From the NCBI GenBank assembly GCA_052315315.1, contig JBLSDE010000002.1, positions 33,651 through 97,650 of the forward strand: 64,000 nt of DNA. The letters run 5' to 3'. Below are positions 8,395 through 17,306 of the stretch, piece by piece (positions within the stretch are counted from its first letter, which is position 1; every line of letters starts with the position of its first letter). The stretch comes from Cuniculiplasma sp052315315 (GTDB lineage Archaea > Thermoplasmatota > Thermoplasmata > Thermoplasmatales > Thermoplasmataceae). The notes under the pieces are model-generated. The model was not told the origin of the DNA, did no database searches, and worked only from the letters and a program-made list of their open reading frames with translations. A program made the position numbers and the translations under genes.

Positions 8395-9181
8395 AAAATG
8401 TGTAATACCGGCAGCTGGATTAGGTAAGAGACTCTATCCGCTTACAAGAGGTCAGCCAAAGGAAATGCTTCCAATTCTGAGTAAGCCTGTGATCCATTAT
8501 GTCGTTGAAGAATCAGTAAGGTCTGGTATTGATGAAATACTCATAATCGTCGGAGCAGGAAAAGAATCTATAATCAACTACTTTGATAGACACAAGATGG
8601 ATGATGAACTAGACACCAACGGTGATTACAATTTTCCAGAAATTTACTTTACTAGGCAGAAAGAACAAAAGGGACTTGGTGATGCAATAAAATATGCAAA
8701 GCATTTTACAGGGGATGAAGATTTTATTGTATTACTGGGAGACACGATATATAAGTCTGAAAATTCAGAAACTGTTACCAGTCAAATGTTAAAAACTTAT
8801 TATAGAATCAAGAAGACATTGATCGCTTTGGAAAAGATTCCGGATTCAGACATTATGAATTATGGTGTTGTTGGTGGGGAAACAGTTAAATCGGGGTTAG
8901 TTAAAATTAATAAATTTGTGGAAAAACCCAATCCTTCTGAAGCACCAAGTAACATGGGTATTACTGGAATCTATATTCTTCAGAAGGAAATTTATGATTT
9001 TCTGGAAATAACTGAACCTGGAAAAAATGGGGAGATTCAATTAACAGATTCATTGAATTTGATGCTAGAATCTGAAGAAATATACGGTGAAGTAATTAAA
9101 GGAAAACGATACGATATAGGTAGTTTAACTATGTGGATAAAAACATTTATGGAATTTGCCAGAGAAAATGGTTATAACTAA
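8366..9181 (+). CDS. galU: UTP-glucose-1-phosphate uridylyltransferase
   Basis: Makes UDP-glucose from UTP and glucose 1-phosphate, supplying the preceding dehydrogenase. The N-terminus carries the nucleotidyltransferase signature VIPAAGLGKRLYPLTRGQPKEMLPI with the KEMLP lysine, then PVIHYVVEE, LLGDTIY (metal-binding D) and VEKPNPSEAPSNMGITGIY, followed by GEIQLTDSL as in GalU. Length 271 fits GalU. The start at ATG 8366 lies inside the ugd gene (29-base overlap); no later start fits the family. Together with 6251-8394 it forms an operon from glucose 1-phosphate to UDP-glucuronate and probably UDP-xylose. Confidence 0.92.
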   Translation: MGWVCISKIKKCVIPAAGLGKRLYPLTRGQPKEMLPILSKPVIHYVVEESVRSGIDEILIIVGAGKESIINYFDRHKMDDELDTNGDYNFPEIYFTRQKEQKGLGDAIKYAKHFTGDEDFIVLLGDTIYKSENSETVTSQMLKTYYRIKKTLIALEKIPDSDIMNYGVVGGETVKSGLVKINKFVEKPNPSEAPSNMGITGIYILQKEIYDFLEITEPGKNGEIQLTDSLNLMLESEEIYGEVIKGKRYDIGSLTMWIKTFMEFARENGYN

Positions 9182-9255
9182 AGAATCTGTTAATCATGTA
9201 AAATTTGTAAAAACAATATAATTCAAAAATTTCAAATATTAAAAGTTCATTGAAG

Positions 9256-10092
9256 ATGGTGTCTACTGTTGGGGCTTATGCGTTTGCAACCTCTGACTGG
9301 AAAAATCTTAATTTTCCTCTCGATCTGTGGGTTAGATGGAATTCCAAATTTTTTGATAAAATTGCGCTTGTAAAATATGGTGATTTTGAACTCGAAGTAC
9401 CATCAAACGTCACAATTAAGGTGGTTGATGAGATCCAGAGAACTGATTTCAACTTTTACATCAAGGGAAAGTCAGAGGCCCAACATCTACTCAATACGGA
9501 ATGGAAATTAGCTTTGGATATTGATGAATTCGTAAATAAAAGAATAGAAGTTTCACATCTAGATAAAAGGAAGGCCTATGCTATCAAAATGAGAAATCTA
9601 TATGGAAACCCATTAACTGAAATAGTAAATGATATGTTTCCTTCTTATTATTTTCGTTTTTCGTACGGTAATCGAGACTTTAAAGGGGATGGTGGAGACC
9701 TAATTCATCCAGAGTGGAATAGAAGAAAAAAAATTGAAAAATACATTAGATTCGGTATGAGAAAGGTAGGAATTAATGTAAAACCCCATTATGCCAGAGT
9801 GGAACCCTACGAATGCTGCGAGGTATGGCATACTGGGACTTTAAGGAATCCAGATGTTATGTCAAAAAAATGGAAGGAACAGACTCTTAGAGAGGTTAAT
9901 TCTGGCATTAAGACAAATTCAGAAAGGCTCAAATTACTTGATAAACCCTTTGATTATCATGCATTTAAGGAATTGGGTAATTCAGTATATTTAAGAAAAG
10001 TTTCTCCCGAACAAATTCCTAAAATCATAACGGATAATTTTGAGAGATTCTGGATGACTGATTTTAGTGATGAAGAATATTCAAATTTTTAA
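9256..10092 (+). CDS. Probable GT-A type glycosyltransferase
   Basis: A 278-residue protein with features of a GT-A glycosyltransferase: an N-terminal TVGAYAFATSDWKNLNFPLD segment, NTEWKLALDIDEFVNKR where DID is a metal/nucleotide DxD-type motif, and EVWHTGTLRNP near the end. I chose ATG 9256 over TTG 9250. It follows galU on the same strand after 74 bases, and AT-rich sequence before it could hold its own promoter. Its place suggests that it uses the UDP-sugars made upstream. The exact family and acceptor are not clear, and the whole assignment rests on the DxD context. Confidence 0.6.
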   Translation: MVSTVGAYAFATSDWKNLNFPLDLWVRWNSKFFDKIALVKYGDFELEVPSNVTIKVVDEIQRTDFNFYIKGKSEAQHLLNTEWKLALDIDEFVNKRIEVSHLDKRKAYAIKMRNLYGNPLTEIVNDMFPSYYFRFSYGNRDFKGDGGDLIHPEWNRRKKIEKYIRFGMRKVGINVKPHYARVEPYECCEVWHTGTLRNPDVMSKKWKEQTLREVNSGIKTNSERLKLLDKPFDYHAFKELGNSVYLRKVSPEQIPKIITDNFERFWMTDFSDEEYSNF

Positions 10093-10193
10093 AATGAAAA
10101 TATGATCTTTCAATAAAAGGTTTTGTTGAAATCATACTAATTCTATTTTAGTGTACAAACTATTTTAATTCGCATTTTAAAACTTTCCTAAAA

Positions 10194-10201
10194 AATATAT
10201 T
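10194..10201 (+). promoter_or_regulatory. TATA box of methylmalonyl-CoA mutase operon
   Basis: An AAATATATT element lies about 25 bases before ATG 10223, the spacing of an archaeal TATA box to a leaderless start. It supports ATG 10223 rather than the upstream TTG 10208. Confidence 0.5.
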
Positions 10202-10222
10202 CATTGATTGCCTTATGTTATT

Positions 10223-11941
10223 ATGGTTCAGAGGCGGAATTATTATCATGAAAAGTTAGAAGAAATCCAGGGAAGGATGAAAAAGGAAGAGGATGAAAAG
10301 TTAAAAAAATGGAGAGAAAGAACACTTTATGAATGGGAAAAATTAACAAATCCAATTTATAAAGATTATGAAAATTCTTCTGGAATAAGGATTAAGGATC
10401 TTTACACAGAAAACGATCTACCAAAAGATTTGGACGAAATTAGTGGTTTACCTGGTGAATACCCTTTCACGCGTGGAGTTTATCCAAATATGTATAGGGG
10501 AAAATTATGGACAATGAGGATGTTTTCGGGATTCGGTTCACCTGAGGATACTAATAAAAGGTTAAAATATCTGATAGCTCACGGCGAAACTGGATTAAGT
10601 ATAGCCTTTGATATGCCAACGCTTTACGCCTACGATTGTGATAATAAGAAATCCGTCGGTGAAATAGGAAAATGCGGAGTTAATGTAACAACATTGAAGG
10701 ATATGGAGATAATATTTGATGGGATAGATCTATCAAAGGTCACGACATCTATGACTATTAACGCACCTGCTCACGTTCTGACAGCTATGTACTTCGCAAT
10801 AGCTCAAAAACAAGGATTAGATTTAAACAGTGTAGGTGGGACGGTTCAGGCGGATATTCTCAAAGAGTATATAGCACAGAAGGAATGGATTTACCCTCCA
10901 GAAGCGCATCTTAGAATCATCAGAGACATGATGACCTACTGCACAGAAAATGCAAAAAAGTGGAACTATATTTCAATTTCAGGATATCACATAAGAGAAG
11001 CGGGTGCTAGTGCCGTTCAGGAACTTGCATTTACACTGGCTGACGGCTTTTATTATGTGGAAATGGGACAGAAAGCAGGTTTAGATGTAGATAAATTTGC
11101 TCCAAGGTTGTCTTTCTTCTTCAATTCATCAATCAATTTCTTTGAAGAAATTGCTAAAATGAGAGCAGCTAGGAGAATTTGGGCCACAGTTCTGAAGGAA
11201 AAGTTTGGGGCTAAGAATCCCAGGACAATGATGTTAAGGTTCCATACCCAGACTTCAGGTTACAGCCTTACCTGGCAACAGCCCTTAAACAACATAATTC
11301 GTACAACTGTGGAGGCAATGGCTGCTATTTTGGGAGGAACTCAGAGTTTACATACAAATTCTTACGATGAGGCGATGGCATTACCAACTGAGGATGCTGT
11401 TAAGGTTGCTTTAAGAACACAGCAAATTCTTGCAGAAGAAACTGGAGTTGCAGATACTGTCGATCCACTTGGAGGATCATACTATATGGAATGGCTCACA
11501 AATAAAATGGAAGAAGAAGCTATGAGATACTTTGACAAAATAGAATCCATGGGGGGTATTCTGGAGGCAGTTAAAAGCGGTTATATACAAAGAGAAATAG
11601 CAGCAACGTCCTATAAGAGACAAAAGAGATTAGAGGATGGCAAAGAAGTAATGGTTGGTGTTAATAAATACATAGAGGAGAACGAAAAACCATTAAATAT
11701 TCTTAGGATAGGCAAAGAAGCAGAAGAAATACAGATAAAAAGACTCAGGGAGGTCAAATCTCAGAGGGACGAAGAAAAGGTCAGAAAGGCTCTTAGTGAA
11801 TTAAAAGATGCATTCCTGGACGATGAAAAGAATATAATGCCCTATGTCATAGAAGCCGTAAAAGTATACGCGACGATTGAAGAAATATCAAATGTGGGAA
11901 GGGAGATTTATGGAGGATGGAAAGAACCAGTCATTGTTTAA
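10223..11941 (+). CDS. mcmA1: Methylmalonyl-CoA mutase, large (catalytic) subunit
   Basis: Catalytic TIM-barrel chain that interconverts (R)-methylmalonyl-CoA and succinyl-CoA by adenosylcobalamin radical chemistry. Archaeal enzymes are split in two, as here: this 572-residue chain lacks the B12 domain, which is encoded next. Seen: EYPFTRGVYPNMYRGKLWTMR, SIAFDMPTLYAYD, TTSMTINAPAHVL, SISGYHIREAGASAVQELAF, RFHTQTSGYSLTWQQP and GGTQSLHTNSYDEAMALPTE, all canonical. The start is ATG 10223, supported by the TATA box. The end overlaps mcmA2 by 32 bases. It is used for propionate or odd-chain/branched carbon degradation; no epimerase or carboxylase is visible in the window. Confidence 0.95.
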   Translation: MVQRRNYYHEKLEEIQGRMKKEEDEKLKKWRERTLYEWEKLTNPIYKDYENSSGIRIKDLYTENDLPKDLDEISGLPGEYPFTRGVYPNMYRGKLWTMRMFSGFGSPEDTNKRLKYLIAHGETGLSIAFDMPTLYAYDCDNKKSVGEIGKCGVNVTTLKDMEIIFDGIDLSKVTTSMTINAPAHVLTAMYFAIAQKQGLDLNSVGGTVQADILKEYIAQKEWIYPPEAHLRIIRDMMTYCTENAKKWNYISISGYHIREAGASAVQELAFTLADGFYYVEMGQKAGLDVDKFAPRLSFFFNSSINFFEEIAKMRAARRIWATVLKEKFGAKNPRTMMLRFHTQTSGYSLTWQQPLNNIIRTTVEAMAAILGGTQSLHTNSYDEAMALPTEDAVKVALRTQQILAEETGVADTVDPLGGSYYMEWLTNKMEEEAMRYFDKIESMGGILEAVKSGYIQREIAATSYKRQKRLEDGKEVMVGVNKYIEENEKPLNILRIGKEAEEIQIKRLREVKSQRDEEKVRKALSELKDAFLDDEKNIMPYVIEAVKVYATIEEISNVGREIYGGWKEPVIV

Positions 11942-12356
11942 GGAAAAACCAATTAAGATATTGCTTGCTAAACCAGGAATCGATGGTCACGATAGAGGGG
12001 TTTTTGTTCTGGCAAAGGCCTTTAGGGATGCTGGTATGGAAGTCCTATACGCTGGGCTTCTTCCAACTCCAGAGGAGGTGGTTGACACTGCAGTAAATGA
12101 GGATGTGGATGTTGTTGCATTGAGCCTCCTCAATGGTGCACACATGACAGTGTTCAAGAAAGTCGCTGATCTAATGAAAGAAAGAAATATCGACGATATT
12201 GCACTCGTAGGTGGTGGAACAATTCCTGATGAGGACAAACCTTCCCTAGAGGCTATGGGAATCACTGGTAATTATGGTCCAGGAACTCCCCTATCTGTAA
12301 TAATAGATCATGTTACCAAAAGAGCAACAGAGGCTAGATCTAAAAAATTAAGGTGA
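11910..12356 (+). CDS. mcmA2: Methylmalonyl-CoA mutase, small (B12-binding) subunit
   Basis: Cobalamin-binding Rossmann domain of the split mutase. Residues KILLAKPGIDGHDRG carry the DxHxxG motif whose histidine ligates cobalt base-off; SLLNGAHM and LVGGGTIPDED form the rest of the B12 pocket. A GGGAG ribosome binding site sits 6-7 bases before ATG 11910; upstream in-frame TTG 11877 and ATG 11892 are less likely. The stop overlaps the GTG of the MeaB gene (GTGA), so mcmA1, mcmA2 and the chaperone are translated as a coupled set. Confidence 0.93.
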   Translation: MEDGKNQSLFKEKPIKILLAKPGIDGHDRGVFVLAKAFRDAGMEVLYAGLLPTPEEVVDTAVNEDVDVVALSLLNGAHMTVFKKVADLMKERNIDDIALVGGGTIPDEDKPSLEAMGITGNYGPGTPLSVIIDHVTKRATEARSKKLR

Positions 12357-13312
12357 TCATTGCGGATCTAAACTCACTTATCGACGGTATTCTCAAATCG
12401 GACAAAAGGAGCATTGCCCGTGCCATATCTTATGCTGAAGGGGCAAATCGTGAAATTAAGAAGGAGATGCTGGCAAGCCTTTACAATCACACCGGAAATT
12501 CTCAGGTTGTTGGTATTACAGGTCCTCCTGGTATTGGTAAAAGTACACTGATAGGGAATGTGGCATCCATAATGTCAGACATGGGTCATAAGGTGGCAAT
12601 ATTGGCCATAGACGCTTCTAGCCCATATACAGGAGGATCGCTTTTAGGAAATCGTATAAGAATGCAAGATGCCCTTAATCAAAAAAACATTTTTATGAGA
12701 AGTCTGGCCAACAGAGGGGCAAGAGGCGGTATTTCAGAATCCTCCATTGGATCTGCAGCTATATTGGATGCTGCCGGTTTTGATGTTATACTCGTGGAGA
12801 CAGTAGGGGCTGGTCAGGCTGATTTAGATGTAATGGATCTTGCAGACACCACCGTCCTAGTTCTTGGACCAGGTTTAGGAGATCAGGTGCAGGCTATAAA
12901 GGCAGGAATAATGGAGATAGCCGATCTATTTGTAATAAACAAGATGGATCGTGAAGGATCATACTTTGCTATGAAAGATATTGAGGATACACTTTCTATG
13001 GATGATGATAGGCAGTTCCATAGACAGGTTGTAGGTACCTCAGTCAAGGACAAGGATTCATATAAAGCTTTGATCGAACTAATTTTCAATCACGGTAAAT
13101 ATTTACGGGACAACAATAGAATCGGACAGAAGCGTTTTAAAATGGGAATAAAATGGATGCTCGAAGATGAAATGCGGAAAAAAATAATCGAACCATTAAT
13201 GGATAAAATACCTGCAAACAAGAGGGATGAAAACTACAATAGGGTTATGGAAAGAATCAGCATGTTATTTACTCAAGTTTTATCTGAAATCAAGGAGGAA
13301 AGATTAATTTGA
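12353..13312 (+). CDS. meaB: MeaB/ArgK-type P-loop GTPase, mutase chaperone
   Basis: G3E-family GTPase that loads and protects adenosylcobalamin on methylmalonyl-CoA mutase. Seen: Walker A GITGPPGIGKSTLIG (about residue 57), KVAILAIDASSPYTGGSLLGNRIRM, the switch ETVGAGQADLDVMDLAD, and NKMD for guanine recognition. Length 319 is typical. The start is GTG 12353, overlapping the mcmA2 stop. Older databases call such genes LAO/AO transport ATPases; the operon position makes the mutase-chaperone role nearly certain. Confidence 0.93.
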   Translation: MIIADLNSLIDGILKSDKRSIARAISYAEGANREIKKEMLASLYNHTGNSQVVGITGPPGIGKSTLIGNVASIMSDMGHKVAILAIDASSPYTGGSLLGNRIRMQDALNQKNIFMRSLANRGARGGISESSIGSAAILDAAGFDVILVETVGAGQADLDVMDLADTTVLVLGPGLGDQVQAIKAGIMEIADLFVINKMDREGSYFAMKDIEDTLSMDDDRQFHRQVVGTSVKDKDSYKALIELIFNHGKYLRDNNRIGQKRFKMGIKWMLEDEMRKKIIEPLMDKIPANKRDENYNRVMERISMLFTQVLSEIKEERLI

Positions 13313-13327
13313 AACAAAACTAAAAAA

Positions 13328-13337
13328 TATTTAAATA
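13328..13337 (+). promoter_or_regulatory. TATA box of hsp20
   Basis: TATTTAAATA lies about 25 bases before ATG 13358, and no purine-rich ribosome binding site is well placed, so the Hsp20 mRNA is probably leaderless. No heat-shock operator is recognised. Confidence 0.6.
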
Positions 13338-13357
13338 AGTCATAGGGATAGAGAGAT

Positions 13358-13747
13358 ATGACAACCGTGTATGGACCCTTAAGATTTATGGCAGACGAAT
13401 TTATGAGAAATGTGAATGAAAGGGCTAAAGAAGTACTGACATTTCTCTATCCTCCTGTAAAAATGTATGAGTCCGGAGGAGAACTTGTAATTGAAGCTGA
13501 TATGCCTGGATTTGAAAAAAAAGACATAAAGGTGACAGCGAACAAATACTCAATTGAAATATCAGCAAGCAGAAAAGAAGAAGACCAAACAAATGTTTAT
13601 TTGGATCAGAGACCAACTAAAATCTTCAAATCTATAAGGCTTCCGGTGGACATAGATATGGAACAGCCAGTTTCAGCCAAATATTCAAACGGAGTTCTTG
13701 TAATCAAAACCCCGATAAAAGGAATCAAAACGCTGAAAATAGAATAA
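13358..13747 (+). CDS. Hsp20/alpha-crystallin small heat shock protein
   Basis: A 129-residue ATP-independent holdase chaperone. The alpha-crystallin domain fills residues 35-129: VIEADMPGFEKKDIKV, EISASRKEE, then KIFKSIRLPVDIDMEQPVSAKYSNGVLVI with the conserved A-x-x-x-N-G-V-L signature. The C-terminal extension is very short (GIKTLKIE) and keeps an L-K-I motif in place of the usual I-x-I. It stands alone downstream of the mutase operon, with its own TATA box. Confidence 0.93.
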   Translation: MTTVYGPLRFMADEFMRNVNERAKEVLTFLYPPVKMYESGGELVIEADMPGFEKKDIKVTANKYSIEISASRKEEDQTNVYLDQRPTKIFKSIRLPVDIDMEQPVSAKYSNGVLVIKTPIKGIKTLKIE

Positions 13748-13895
13748 ACTAAAATTTCATTTGCTTCTCTTAAGCATTTTTAAGAAATATCTTTAATCAA
13801 ATTTTTATTATGAGTTAAAAAACAAAGTTCCGGATAAAATACTTTTGGATTCCTTTGTATCACAAAATTTTTATTCTAATGTAACATGATAATTC

Positions 13896-14216
13896 ATGGA
13901 CATATCCTCCATACTTTCAAACCCTCTGGTTGAACTTGCCTTGATTTTCGTAGATGGATTACTATTTGGACTTGGTATTAAAAAGGGTGTTTGGTCAGTG
14001 ATTCTAATCGTTCTTGCAGTATTACTAGGTGAATATATCAATTATTCTGTTCTTCCAAAGGCTTCCCTACAAACCTTTGAAAACAATGTGGTGAGTCACA
14101 TAACTAACGTGTTGCACAATATAGAGCAGGTTATACCATTCCACGATCTAGGAGCTATAAGCATAAGTCTAATACTATTCATAGTGGGTTTTGTAATAGG
14201 TTATTTGAAAGGCTGA
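13896..14216 (+). CDS. Small membrane protein with three predicted helices
   Basis: A 106-residue hydrophobic protein of unknown family. Helices at about residues 9-26 (VELALIFVDGLLFGLGI), 31-47 (VWSVILIVLAVLLGEYI) and 85-105 (ISISLILFIVGFVIGYL) flank an amphipathic loop of about 35 residues. A TTTTTATTC element 26 bases before the ATG supports a leaderless start. It lies just upstream of the AAA/ESCRT-like operon on the same strand. A membrane-anchor role in that system is possible, but nothing in the sequence shows it. Confidence 0.65.
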   Translation: MDISSILSNPLVELALIFVDGLLFGLGIKKGVWSVILIVLAVLLGEYINYSVLPKASLQTFENNVVSHITNVLHNIEQVIPFHDLGAISISLILFIVGFVIGYLKG

Positions 14217-14252
14217 TAGGTAAAATTTTATATCTAATTTAACCTTATTAAA

Positions 14253-14849
14253 GTGATCAGGATGAAAATTCTTAATAGGAATAAGGATGGAGATATTGAT
14301 TCTATGTCTCCAGAAGCTCTGGACAAGTTGATCATAGAGGCCGAATCAAATCTAACAATACTCGAAAAGGAAAGAGATAGAAAAAAGACGAAGTACGATC
14401 AGCTTTTCAAGGAGGGCGTAGAATCTTCCGATTCAAGGAGAAGGAACATTGCTCATGAACTGGAATCAATTGAAAAGGATATTGCGGGCATTGACAAGAG
14501 GATGAAATCCTATCGTGACACCGTTAGGATACTGAACGAAGTCAAAAGGGCCAAAACTACAAGCGTAGATCCCACAGAGAAGATCATAAACAGGATGGAT
14601 CCAGCAAAGGTAAAGGATATACTTTTACAGAGTAAGTCCGTAGAGAAATTAAATGAGAGGAAGCGCGAATCTTTACTTTCCAGTATCGATGATGTTTCTT
14701 CACTGGACGACGATGAGAAAGATGAGGAGAACAAATATATGGAAATCTTCCGGGAGATGGACAAAAGTAAAGAAAACCTTTCACCAGGCAGAAGTAAGCA
14801 AGAATCAACAAGGCAGGAAGAAAAGGACTCAAAGGAAGAGAATGAGTGA
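14253..14849 (+). CDS. Charged coiled-coil protein, first gene of the AAA/ESCRT-like operon
   Basis: A 198-residue, almost wholly helical, highly charged protein. Residues 25-95 form a long helical hairpin (IIEAESNLTILEKERDRKKT, then RNIAHELESIEKDIAGIDKR), and residues 110-135 hold a further helix (DPTEKIINRMDPAKVKDILL). The tail is acidic and disordered. Basic N-terminus, helical core and acidic tail is the general layout of ESCRT-III subunits, but sequence similarity is too low to assign the family. It starts at GTG 14253 or ATG 14262, with a TTTATATCT box about 25 bases upstream. Five bases separate it from the first AAA ATPase gene, so it is probably a substrate or adaptor of that enzyme. 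Confidence 0.7.
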   Translation: MIRMKILNRNKDGDIDSMSPEALDKLIIEAESNLTILEKERDRKKTKYDQLFKEGVESSDSRRRNIAHELESIEKDIAGIDKRMKSYRDTVRILNEVKRAKTTSVDPTEKIINRMDPAKVKDILLQSKSVEKLNERKRESLLSSIDDVSSLDDDEKDEENKYMEIFREMDKSKENLSPGRSKQESTRQEEKDSKEENE

Positions 14850-14854
14850 TTTAG

Positions 14855-16045
14855 ATGGATGCCAATTATCTGACCATAGAGAACATTAAAAAGGTTCTCA
14901 CAGAGGATATCTCCAAGGAAGAAGATGCAGAATCGAAGGGTAATAACGAAAAAGCATCAATGTATGTGGATTCAATAATTGGCAATTTAAAACTATTAGC
15001 AAAGATTGACAAGGGTGATTCTAAACGATATATAGACCTTGTTAATGAATGGGAAACCAGGAAAAAGAATTTAAGATCAGGCGTGACAACAAAGAAAGGA
15101 AACTCTTCGCAAATCAATGGTGGAAATAGTGGTCTAATCGGCAAAATGGAGGGGGAATTCAGGTCAAGAATTGAGGCACTTATTTCGAAATCTAACGTGA
15201 GATGGGATGAAATTGGTGGCCTGGATGAGGAAAAGGCAACCATAAAGGAAGCAGTTTTCTTTGCAATGGCTACTCCAAGTAAAGATGTGAAGGTTCCAAA
15301 ATTAAGAAATATTCTGCTTTTTGGACCACCTGGCACTGGCAAGACAACAATTGCAAAGGCAATAAGTACAAACATAGGCGCGACTTTCTTTAATGTAACA
15401 ATATCAGAACTTCTTTCCAGGTATGTTGGTGATTCCGAACGTATTGTGAGCACCCTTTATGATGTGGCAAGAGAAAGATCTCCATCAGTCGTATTCCTTG
15501 ATGAGATCGAATCCCTGGTTAGAAAGCGTGATGATGGAAGTAAAAATTCAGGTTCAATACTTCAACAGTTTTTGGGCCAGCTGGATGGTTTTGGCACTGG
15601 TGATCAATTTGTGATGACTGTAGCTGCCACTAATGTCCCTTGGGACCTAGATCAGGCTATTCTTTCAAGGTTTGAGAAGAAAATATTCATAGGTCTCCCA
15701 GACCAGGAAACCAGAGAGAAGATCCTTAGAATTAATACAGAAATGAAGGGTTACAGGGTAAGGGCAGACCTCTCTAAAATAGCAGCGTCGACAAACGGAT
15801 TTTCCGGTCGTGACCTTTATTATGCATGTTCAGAAGCTATAAGAAATATGTTGAGAAGAACAAATAAGGACCTGATTGACAGGGTTGACTCTTTTGTATC
15901 CGAGGGTGGAAACGGGATAAAATACAAAATTTCAGACTTATTACAGGAGGATTTTGATTATGCGCTTTCAAAGGTTAAGCCTGTGTCCGATCGTTTGACT
16001 CTTAATAAATATATGGAGTGGAAGGAAAAATTTGCAAATAACTGA
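14855..16045 (+). CDS. Vps4/CdvC-type AAA ATPase with MIT-like N-terminus (1 of 3)
   Basis: A 396-residue single-ring AAA ATPase. Residues 1-75 are a three-helix segment (ASMYVDSIIGNLKLLAKIDK..RYIDLVNEWETRKKNL) resembling an MIT domain, the part of Vps4 that grips ESCRT-III tails. The AAA module covers 115-390: VRWDEIGGLDEEKATIKEAV, Walker A GPPGTGKT (about 157-164), pore loop SRYVG, Walker B VVFLDEIES (212-220), sensor AATNVPWDLDQAILSRF. The usual GRFD after sensor 1 is reduced to SRFEKK, so the second arginine finger position may differ. It lies between two helical genes. Inferred job: disassembling or remodelling filaments of the neighbouring coiled-coil proteins. Confidence 0.85.
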   Translation: MDANYLTIENIKKVLTEDISKEEDAESKGNNEKASMYVDSIIGNLKLLAKIDKGDSKRYIDLVNEWETRKKNLRSGVTTKKGNSSQINGGNSGLIGKMEGEFRSRIEALISKSNVRWDEIGGLDEEKATIKEAVFFAMATPSKDVKVPKLRNILLFGPPGTGKTTIAKAISTNIGATFFNVTISELLSRYVGDSERIVSTLYDVARERSPSVVFLDEIESLVRKRDDGSKNSGSILQQFLGQLDGFGTGDQFVMTVAATNVPWDLDQAILSRFEKKIFIGLPDQETREKILRINTEMKGYRVRADLSKIAASTNGFSGRDLYYACSEAIRNMLRRTNKDLIDRVDSFVSEGGNGIKYKISDLLQEDFDYALSKVKPVSDRLTLNKYMEWKEKFANN

Positions 16046-16054
16046 GGTAAATCT

Positions 16055-16693
16055 ATGGCATCCGATGTGGAAGATATTATAAGAAAAATGATGAAAAACT
16101 CTCCAGGAACAGATTTCAAAAAAGAATGGACACTAGGCATAGCCAACCTCTGGGGGCAATTTGGTTCTAAAAAATATATTGGAAAGAAAGGGATGAAATT
16201 ACTAAATAAGACAATGCAGGATACATACGTTATGATGGGTTCAGAATCAGATAAAATGAAAGATATTAGGAATGAAATTACCAAACTTTCCGCTGAGACT
16301 GATGAAATGGCAAAAGTTAAACTTGAAAGGGCAAGGGATCAACTTACGGTATCGGAAAAGAGGTTTTCAGATCTGCATTTACGTTACAAATTTTTATCAA
16401 CAATATACGCCCTTCAGGATATTTCGAACGGAAGCAAATTCATAAAGAAAATTGATTCCATAGTAAAGAATAGGAAGGTTATGGATATCATAAAAGAACA
16501 GACGAAGAGCGATATGGTCAGCTTTAAGGAAATAGAAAGAGATCTTGATTCAATAGATGTATATCTCGATATAATGAAAGATGGCCACGCAACTGATATA
16601 CGTATCCCTGAAGAGGATGAAATAAAAAAGGTTGAAGAGAAGAAGGCTGAGGATGAAAAGGAGGAAGAGGATGGGGATGTGATGTTATCATGA
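16055..16693 (+). CDS. Helical charged protein of the AAA/ESCRT-like operon
   Basis: A 212-residue protein of unknown family, mainly long helices (IRNEITKLSAETDEMAKVKL, ARDQLTVSEKRFSDLHL) with an extremely acidic C-terminal 40 residues (EKKAEDEKEEEDGDVM). A short globular-looking N-terminal part (WTLGIANLWGQFGSKKYIG) contains two tryptophans and a KKYIGKKG basic patch. A GAGGT ribosome binding site overlaps the preceding AAA stop. Its own end overlaps the next gene as ATGA, so production of the two is coupled. It could be an ESCRT-III-like or adaptor subunit, but only composition and place support this. Confidence 0.7.
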   Translation: MASDVEDIIRKMMKNSPGTDFKKEWTLGIANLWGQFGSKKYIGKKGMKLLNKTMQDTYVMMGSESDKMKDIRNEITKLSAETDEMAKVKLERARDQLTVSEKRFSDLHLRYKFLSTIYALQDISNGSKFIKKIDSIVKNRKVMDIIKEQTKSDMVSFKEIERDLDSIDVYLDIMKDGHATDIRIPEEDEIKKVEEKKAEDEKEEEDGDVMLS

Positions 16694-17262
16694 GTCTCTT
16701 GAATAGAAAGTCCAAAGAGGAACTGGAAATAGAGACACAGATGAATATAAGGATGTTGAAAAAAAAGTCTGAGAATCACGCAAAGCAATGTGATTCCCTT
16801 GCAGAGAGGTATGAGGCGAAATCAAAAGAGGCCGCTGACATTGGAAATTCAAGTCTCAGTAAAATGTTTGGCGAGAAGGCCAAATCACTGAGGGATCAGG
16901 CTGCAAAAATCAGATCATTTATACTTGTTGTTGAAGATATGGAAATGATGAAAGATCAATCATCCCTGATGGGTAGTTTTTCAGATGCAATGAAAAGCTT
17001 CGTTAAAACAATGTCAAAGGGTCAGATAAATCCTGCATGGATGAGTCAGATGGAAAGTGAGCTGAACAGAGCCATCGATGAGAGTGAGAGGGTAGGTGAT
17101 CTATTTGGAGGTCTGTTGGAGGATATTGGCCAGAATGTTCCGGAAACAATGAAGGAAGATAAGCCCCAAGAGCCCTCGGAAGCTGCAAAAGATATTGAAG
17201 AAATGGAAAAGAGGTTAAGGGAGAAAATAAAGACAATTGAAGATAATAAAGAAAATTCCTAA
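16690..17262 (+). CDS. ESCRT-III/Snf7-like helical protein
   Basis: A 190-residue helical protein with the layout of Snf7-family subunits. It has a basic N-terminal helix (LLNRKSKEELEIETQMNIRM), a second helix rich in A and K (KSLRDQAAKIRSFILVVEDM), a hinge, the block SFSDAMKSFVKTMSKGQINP and then WMSQMESELNRAIDESE, which follows the CHMP1/CHMP2 pattern of a short helix before the regulatory region. The end is acidic, with a MIM1-like helix (IEEMEKRLREKIKTIE) of the kind Vps4 MIT domains bind. It overlaps the upstream gene (ATGA) and precedes an MIT-like AAA ATPase. The family call is by pattern only; a profile search would settle it. Confidence 0.65.
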   Translation: MSLLNRKSKEELEIETQMNIRMLKKKSENHAKQCDSLAERYEAKSKEAADIGNSSLSKMFGEKAKSLRDQAAKIRSFILVVEDMEMMKDQSSLMGSFSDAMKSFVKTMSKGQINPAWMSQMESELNRAIDESERVGDLFGGLLEDIGQNVPETMKEDKPQEPSEAAKDIEEMEKRLREKIKTIEDNKENS

Positions 17263-17306
17263 TAAAATGAAGCATAATTTTATTTTTGAAAAGAGTATTC
17301 GAAAAT

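Noticed and set aside
14866..15453. Long antisense frame (195 codons) opposite the first AAA gene, and similar long shadows opposite 16690, 24095 and 57988
   Set aside because: They lie entirely opposite well-supported genes, have no promoter or ribosome binding site, and show serine/leucine-rich composition typical of antisense frames.
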